DNA from: Zea mays | Taxonomy: Eukaryota; Streptophyta; Magnoliopsida; Poales; Poaceae | DNA: 64,000 nt | NCBI RefSeq assembly: GCF_902167145.1 | Contig: NC_050097.1 | Location: forward strand, 230,907,034 to 230,971,033 | Direction: 5' to 3' | Part shown: in pieces, positions 58,980-64,000 of the stretch | How positions within the stretch are numbered: the stretch's first letter is position 1 | Layout of the letters: the number at the start of each line of letters is the position of its first letter | Made by a program: the position numbers and the translations under genes | The notes under the pieces: generated by a model | Databases searched by the model: none | The model's input: only the letters and a program-made list of their open reading frames with translations | What the model was told of the DNA's origin: nothing

Positions 58980-60172
58980 ATGGTTTCTGTCCCCAGTTAC
59001 TATGGAGATGCAGGAGCTGTAGCCGTGAGCATCAGCCTCAGACCTATGGTCCCTAGGGCGGGAGTGGCAGCACCATATTTGATGACGGCGTGTGGCAGAT
59101 CAACTTGACATGTGCAGTGGGAATCTCATCTATCAAGGTCCAGTATGATCAGAACGGGCAGGCCATGTGGGGTAACAAGCATGGATTCAGCGGTGGTGTC
59201 ATACTTGATAAGGTAATGTACTAACATGGCTGGAGTATCGATCAGTTTTGCTGTTGAACAGCAAAGTTTACGAGCGTTTGGATGATCTGACAGCTTTTGT
59301 CTTAGTCTTGGCATATAATATTCGCATATAACCAGGTTCTATGGTTCAACAATAATCATGGGCTCGATCGTGGTCAGGTCTCTGATGTTTCACACGAACA
59401 AGCGGACGTATGGGTCGTACGGCGATAAGTACGACACGTACTTCTCCACGAGCTTTACCAATGGGTAGTGGGGTTTCATAGCATGGAGGGATGGTACTTC
59501 GACGACATTGGAGTCTGATCCATGATCAGGAAGGCAAGGTGGCGCAACAATGGTTTGTTAGCAGACCGAAGACAACGACTAGCCCACAGTGCATTACAAC
59601 ATGGTTGCTCAGGTGTCGAGCGCTACATATACGGACGAGGAGGTAACTAAAAGGTTCTTGCGAGTCCGAAACTCTGAATCCGGTTCGAAAATGTGATCGA
59701 TGCATTGTAATCGTTTTTGCAGGTTACTTATGGCATGGTGAAAGAACCAGTTCCGATGAGACCAGGGCCATGGGGTGGGGAGGGAGGCTGGGCATGGGAC
59801 GACTGGGTTTACACCGGCGTGAAGTGTTGCGCCGAATCAAGTTGCCAGGATATGCAATGAGCCTTGCATATATGTTTTCCCTTGAACGCATCTACAAGTG
59901 AAGTTGGACTTCCTGCACGAGGTGCTGACGTGCGTGTACGGCTACTACAACACGAGTAGGGAGGGCGAGCCCTGGGTCCTGAGGTCGCTGACGTTCGTCA
60001 CCAACTGGGCAAGTATGGGTCGTTCGACAATGAGTTTGGCGCCTACTTCTCATCGGCAACGACGGAGGGCAAGGTGGTGGGGATCCATGGCCGCAGCGGC
60101 GTGCACATGCCAGCACTGGCTCGGGGACTGGAGGACTGCCCCCAAGTACATGTTGTCCAAGTACATGTTCTG
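58980..60172 (+). pseudogene. Jacalin-related lectin fragment
   Basis: Mannose-binding jacalin domains in pieces: exon 58980-59212 (GGSGSTIFDDGVWQIN after a frame change, SSIKVQYDQNGQAMWGNKHG); exon about 59336-59640 (RSLMFHTNKRTYG, TSFTNGVVGFH, GWYFDDIGV in shifted frames); and a second domain from 59723 (GPWGGEGGWAWDD, then KYGSFDNEFGAYFSS and EGKVVGIHGRSG). Several frame changes and stops. It probably derives from a multi-domain lectin; which one is not known. Confidence 0.75.
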
Positions 60173-60599
60173 ATCACCGAGCAGCTGCTCGGTTTACACG
60201 TATCTTGTTTTGGGCGAGTGGATTTTGATTACTTGTAGCATTACCATTTATTGGTTTGGGGCATAATCATACGTGTCGATTGAATTGAAGAGATGTAGAT
60301 GTCCAAGTATATCCTCTTTCTTGAATTTCAATATATTCTATATTGATTCTTTAATATTTACCACACGGATTTTATATATTATAGTTATGCTTGTTGTTTC
60401 GTATCTATGTTTATACAATTTTTTTAATCCCGTGGCAATGCACGAGTATAGACCTAGTAATAATAATAATAGTTGGGTTAGAGTTCAAACTTTAGTTACA
60501 ATTTTTTTTCTTTTCCATAATTCTTCTTTCTTTTCTACAATTCTTTTTTCCCTTTTCTACAATTTAGCAATCAATGTTTTATGTGTTTTAATTAATTTT

Positions 60600-60846
60600 T
60601 AGTCACTAACATCTACAGGTTAATTAGGTTATAAGATTTGATAGCGACCCCTTCTCTATAATGACCCACCATTGGTCCCTAACGATATTGATAGCGACCA
60701 ACCATAAGTTGTTAAATTTCTAGACTTTTAGTGACCAATAGACCGTGGCTAAAAACAGATTTGGCGACCAACTATCGGTCCCTAACTTTTAGCAATCAAA
60801 AGATGGTAACAAACAAGGGTCACTAAAGATCAACCGTCGTGTAATG
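60600..60846. repeat. CACTA-2 right subterminal repeats
   Basis: agcgaccaacc, agtgaccaata, ggcgaccaacta and related words recur from 60640 to 60835, matching the left end, and finish at the tcgtgtaatg terminus. Confidence 0.7.
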
Positions 60847-61570
60847 TCATTCGATTATTTAGTCTCAGTCATTCATGTGAATTACTGGATACCATAATTG
60901 CATATATTCTTTGTAAAAAAACACAACCTTTTGTAAAGTTCTTAATGTATCTACTGTCTGTGTTTTGTGTCCGACCGCACACCCGTGGTTACCCTCGTGG
61001 TGCTTTTGGGTAGGACGACGTCGCAGATTGTGACTCGATGGTTCGTGTTGTAGCACGAGGAGGGAAACACACAAGCTTGAACAGGTTTGGACCACTTTGA
61101 GAAGCGTAATAACCTACTTCTTGTGGTGGTTTTCTTGTATGGGGGTGAGTTTACAAGCTATGGCTGTTGAGATGGTGGGCTGTTGATGAGATGAAAATGG
61201 TAGGGGTGCCTCCTGGCCTTATATACACAACATGAGAGAGCTCCCTCGCACAAGTGTTGATTACAATCTCCTTGCTTATCCCCTAATTAGTAGTGAACAA
61301 TCTTCCATTATCCTGGGGAAATTCGGTGTTCCCACGCCCGAGCTATCGTCGGCGGTTCAGGATGTCAGGCGCGCGGAACAAACCCGGCCCGACATATTCG
61401 CGCTTATGCCACGGCTAACTCGAACGTAGGCCTCTTTCGCATCTGGACCAGCTTGTTTCTGCTGATTCCTTTTACCCAGCCCATAGCGGGACGCCTCAAG
61501 GGGGTGACTGCTGTGTCGCCCCAGGCGTATTTTCGCACTCGTGTGGACCCGAGGGATATCTATCCCCTAC
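60847..61570. other. Remnant of 136-bp repeat, then LTR-like DNA
   Basis: 60847-60890 continues the tandem repeat cut by CACTA-2. From about 60950 the sequence has the look of gypsy LTR DNA (acgacgtcgcagattgtg, aggagggaaacacac, a cttatatac word at 61221) but no termini were fixed. Confidence 0.35.
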
Positions 61571-62003
61571 AAGCCCCCGATCTTTAAATTGATTTTGAAA
61601 TAATCGATTCAAAGTCTTCACCACTCGCTTTTGAGTTCAGCGCTTTTTTCTTGAGATTTCATGACTCCGTTGGGTGTAGCCCCCGAGCTTTGATTTGATT
61701 ATGAAATAATCAAATCAAAGGTCTTCATTGTATGCTTTAGAGTTTAGCATTCATCTCTGAAATTTTATGACTCCGCTGGGTGCACCGAAGGTGCACCAAT
61801 GTGTGTAGCCCCCGAGCTTTGATTTGATTTTGAAATAATCAACTCAAAGGTCTTCAATGTATGCTTTAGAGTTTAGCATTGGTCTCCAAAATTTTGGGAC
61901 TCCGTTGGGTGCACCAAAGGTGCACCCAATGGGTGTAGCCCCGAGCTTTGATTTGATTTTGAAATAATCAACTCAAAGGTCTCTATTGTATGCTTTTAAA
62001 ATG
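61571..62003 (+). repeat. Tandem repeat of about 107-130 bp, four copies
   Basis: Units begin with agcccccgagctttgatt or a variant at about 61571, 61678, 61807 and 61938, the last one partial. Units 2 and 3 end with palindromic ggtgcacc text. Such repeats are common inside gypsy LTRs. Confidence 0.75.
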
Positions 62004-62531
62004 ATTTTTGGAGTATCTCGGTGGTGACATCTGTCCATACCCTACTTGGTTTAGAGTCACTCCGATCGGACCCTTCGACAAGTTGGAGCCCGGTTGGTTG
62101 AACCCAAACCAAAGGGAGCCTGGCTAGACGGCACTTGGCCGTGGACTTTAATGCTTCTGCTAATTGGACTTGTGCTCGATGGAGTCTGGACTTCCTCCAG
62201 TTTGACCAATCTTCCCCTTTGTCGCTGTGTATTCATTGCACATATGTTGCAGGTCTCGCCGTTTCAGAAAATCTCGAAAACTCCGGATGGTACACCCAGT
62301 GGGTGTCTATCCAGTGAAAGATGTCCATCACGTTGTCCTAAAATAGTAAACTGATGCGACGGGGAGGTGTAACGTTGTGTCTGAGCGGTTGACTTTGATT
62401 CCATCCGGTGCTGTGTTATGTGAAACGGTGCCGGATGCCTGACCCATTTCTTGGAGACTTGAGCCGCTATTGAAGTCTTGCGATGGTTGAGTGAATGGGC
62501 GGGAAACGAACGGTCGCCTCCCGGCTCCTTT
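62004..62531. other. Retroelement-like spacer
   Basis: No supported coding feature. A tttaaata word at about 62530 could be the TATA box for the ORF that follows. Confidence 0.3.
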
Positions 62532-62621
62532 AAATAGCCCACATCGCCCCGACTGCCTTCGTCACTTGCACTTGTTAACTCGTCATCTTTTCCTCCCTTT
62601 TCCCCTTCACACCCGAAAAAC

Positions 62622-63280
62622 GATGGTCAGAGGCAAATAAGGCAAGGGGAAGCGCCGCCCATTGGATGGAAAGCGTAAGCGCCACCCATTGGAGGGAAAG
62701 CGTAAGCGCCCACCGAGTCCCCCATATGAAGAGTTTGGGGGCTCAGAGTTCTCCGAGGAGGAGTTCTCCTCAGGAGACTATGGTTCGCCGACCCCAGCAT
62801 CCCCTGCGGCGTCGTCTGATGTCTCAGACGATTCCATGGGGCTGTCAGTGGCGAAGCGGGCCTACATCCGGTCCGTAGAGCGCATGGGGCTCAAGGGATC
62901 GGATGACTCAGGGGAGGACTCTGAGGAGGGCGGCGACAGCGGTGGCGAGGATGACGATGGCGGCGAGGGCGAAAGCGGTGATGGCAACAGCGGCGAGGGC
63001 GACGACGATGACGGCGAGGGCGACGACGAGGTATCATGACTTAGCAGGTTATTGTCTTCAAGAGATTCTGTCATCAGAGAGTGTGCCTCGAAGAAACTTG
63101 TTTTGCAGGAGCTAGAGGTTGTTCGTCGCGATGCAAAGGCTGCCTGTCGTGATATCAAGTTCTTAGAGGACGATCGTACTATCATGAATGCATGGTGTGA
63201 CGAAGCGATGGACAAGGCCCTCTGTGCTGGCCGAATCCTGATGAAGAGGCCTGGCGTTGTGGTGCTTGATGACATTGTGG
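62622..63280 (+). pseudogene. Acidic-tail protein ORF, probably transposon-associated
   Basis: An ATG at 62622 (MVRGK) meets a stop after five codons. From 62662 a 125-codon frame has basic repeats (GKRKRHPLEGKRKRPPS), a Ser/Glu-rich middle (GGSEFSEEEFSSGDYG) and a strongly acidic Gly/Asp/Glu tail ending at 63039. A second open part, 63052-63280, reads LQELEVVRRDAKAACRD and then MKRPGVVVLDDIVAF. The last codons (SRHST) come from the duplicated Rboh intron. The style matches proteins often annotated near maize gypsy elements, but I cannot name it. Confidence 0.35.
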
Positions 63281-64000
63281 CATTCCTTAGTCGCCATTCT
63301 ACTTAAACTTTAGCTAGCTTACCAATGACGTCCAAACGGACCGCCCGACCCAGTCCGGTCCGAGCCCGCTAAGGCCCGACATGATTTTGGGCAAGCCTGA
63401 TCCAGTTTAGTATACGAGTCGTGTTGTGCCGACCTACGAGCCATGGACGAGGCCCACACATGGCCTGTTAGATTGTTTATTGTGTCGGGCCGGTTCGTGG
63501 CCCGACGGGTCTATACCAGCCCATCACGTTTAAATAGGGAAAAGCTAAAATTGTGCAACAATGGGGATTTAAACCATGATTGTTGGCTTTAAAAGTTTAT
63601 CTACACCCACTAAACCAACAAGACACATGTATTTTTATCATTTACACCTTATAATCATGTGAAATATAGATGTTTCTATTAAAAAATGGGAAAACATAAA
63701 ACCGGGTTGTGCCATGTCGAGCCCGTCGTGCCGCTCCTTATACCCAGGCCCGACCCGGTGATCGGGCCGGGCTAGCATGGACCCGGTAACCACCGTGCCA
63801 GGTCATGTTCGGGCCGGGTCAAAACTGTGCCAAGTTACGGGTTTACTGGGTGACCCAACACATTTGGACATCTATAAATACTATGCATGATAACCACAAC
63901 TGATTAGTACGCTTAGACGGTGAGATAGATGTTTATGAAAGAATTGCATTGTCAACCGCAGGTAATAATGCATGACTTCATCATACTTGCATTTCTAAAT
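63275..64000 (+). pseudogene. Partial duplicate of Rboh intron 8
   Basis: 63275-63311 matches 35373-35410 (agtcgccattctactta in both), and 63877-64000 matches about 35557-35694 (ctatgca-gataacc-caac, tgagatagat, aaccgcaggtaataa, acttgcatttctaaat) with several small indels. The two parts flank a 565-bp insert. In the Rboh gene the last exon begins 33 bp after the corresponding end point, so a copy of it may lie just past 64000. Confidence 0.85.
63313..63876. mobile_element. hAT-like MITE or fragment
   Basis: GTCCAAACGG near the left end and its approximate complement tttggacatc near the right, with a body rich in gggccgggc and cccgacc words. The style matches grass hAT-type non-autonomous elements. 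An 8-bp target duplication could not be shown. Confidence 0.45.

Larger units (their letters stand above)
57103..60457 (+). mobile_element. Helitron 2 with gene fragments
   Basis: The 5' end TCTCTACTACATAT follows an A. The 3' end has CCCGTGGCAATGCACGAG, hairpin-capable, and CTAG followed by T. Each end has one mismatch to the consensus I recall. Length is 3,355 bp. Cargo: MEX1 exons and jacalin-lectin exons, both on the same strand as the element. No Rep/helicase. Same family and orientation as Helitron 1. Confidence 0.8.
39667..60846 (+). mobile_element. CACTA-2, 21-kb nested CACTA element
   Basis: The left end is CACTACACGATGGTT; the right end is the reverse complement of CATTACACGACGGTT, two mismatches. 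Both ends carry subterminal agcgaccaac / ggtcgctaa-type words (39720-39890 and 60640-60835). Flanks are TCG and TCA, an imperfect 3-bp duplication, but the interrupted tandem repeat on either side supports insertion. No TNP2 or TNPA gene was found inside. The interior is two Helitrons, a LINE, a MITE and spacer, so the original element was small and grew by later insertions. Confidence 0.8.

Overview
The window is nuclear DNA from a grass, most likely maize (Zea) or a very close relative. The evidence is intron-bearing plant genes, a GC-rich grass-style exon 1, and dense nested transposons of types familiar in maize: Sirevirus LTRs, a Zeon/cinful-like gypsy element, CACTA elements with gene cargo, Helitrons with the maize-type termini, an Au-like SINE and Tourist MITEs. 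No family name was checked against a database.

Layout. 1-6 kb holds LTR and other repeat debris. 6.0-8.2 kb is a 5'-truncated serine palmitoyltransferase LCB1 gene fragment. Its intron is cut by a complete 12.8-kb CACTA element (8352-21112, perfect 15-bp ends, GGA target duplication). That element carries a broken TNP2-type transposase, a second TNPA-side gene that reads intact through ten exons, an antisense copia integrase piece and an unrecognised antisense gene fragment. 21.4-28.1 kb is a gypsy element with a broken gag, antisense ORFs and no pol. It is followed by a CACTA end, a Tourist-like MITE and an Au-like SINE.

29.6-35.8 kb is the one cellular gene with a nearly complete structure: a respiratory burst oxidase homolog (NADPH oxidase, Rboh). 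Nine exons join in frame to 976 codons. It has two oddities: an in-frame expansion of a PLKRLT motif just before the second heme-histidine helix, and a 51-bp stop-containing segment that must be spliced out. A small copia element with exact LTRs and target duplication sits in intron 7.

36.0-38.0 kb is a threefold 650-680 bp tandem repeat. 39.7-60.8 kb is a second CACTA element of about 21 kb. Nested inside it are two Helitrons of one family (one with metal-transporter MTP exons, one with MEX1 maltose-transporter and jacalin-lectin exons), a LINE with target duplication, a Sirevirus solo LTR inside the LINE, and a MITE. 60.8-63.3 kb is retroelement-like. The last 0.7 kb repeats part of Rboh intron 8, so another piece of an Rboh gene probably starts just beyond the window.

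How it works together: apart from Rboh, nearly everything is mobile DNA or gene fragments moved by it. The order of nesting can be read from target duplications and interrupted repeats.
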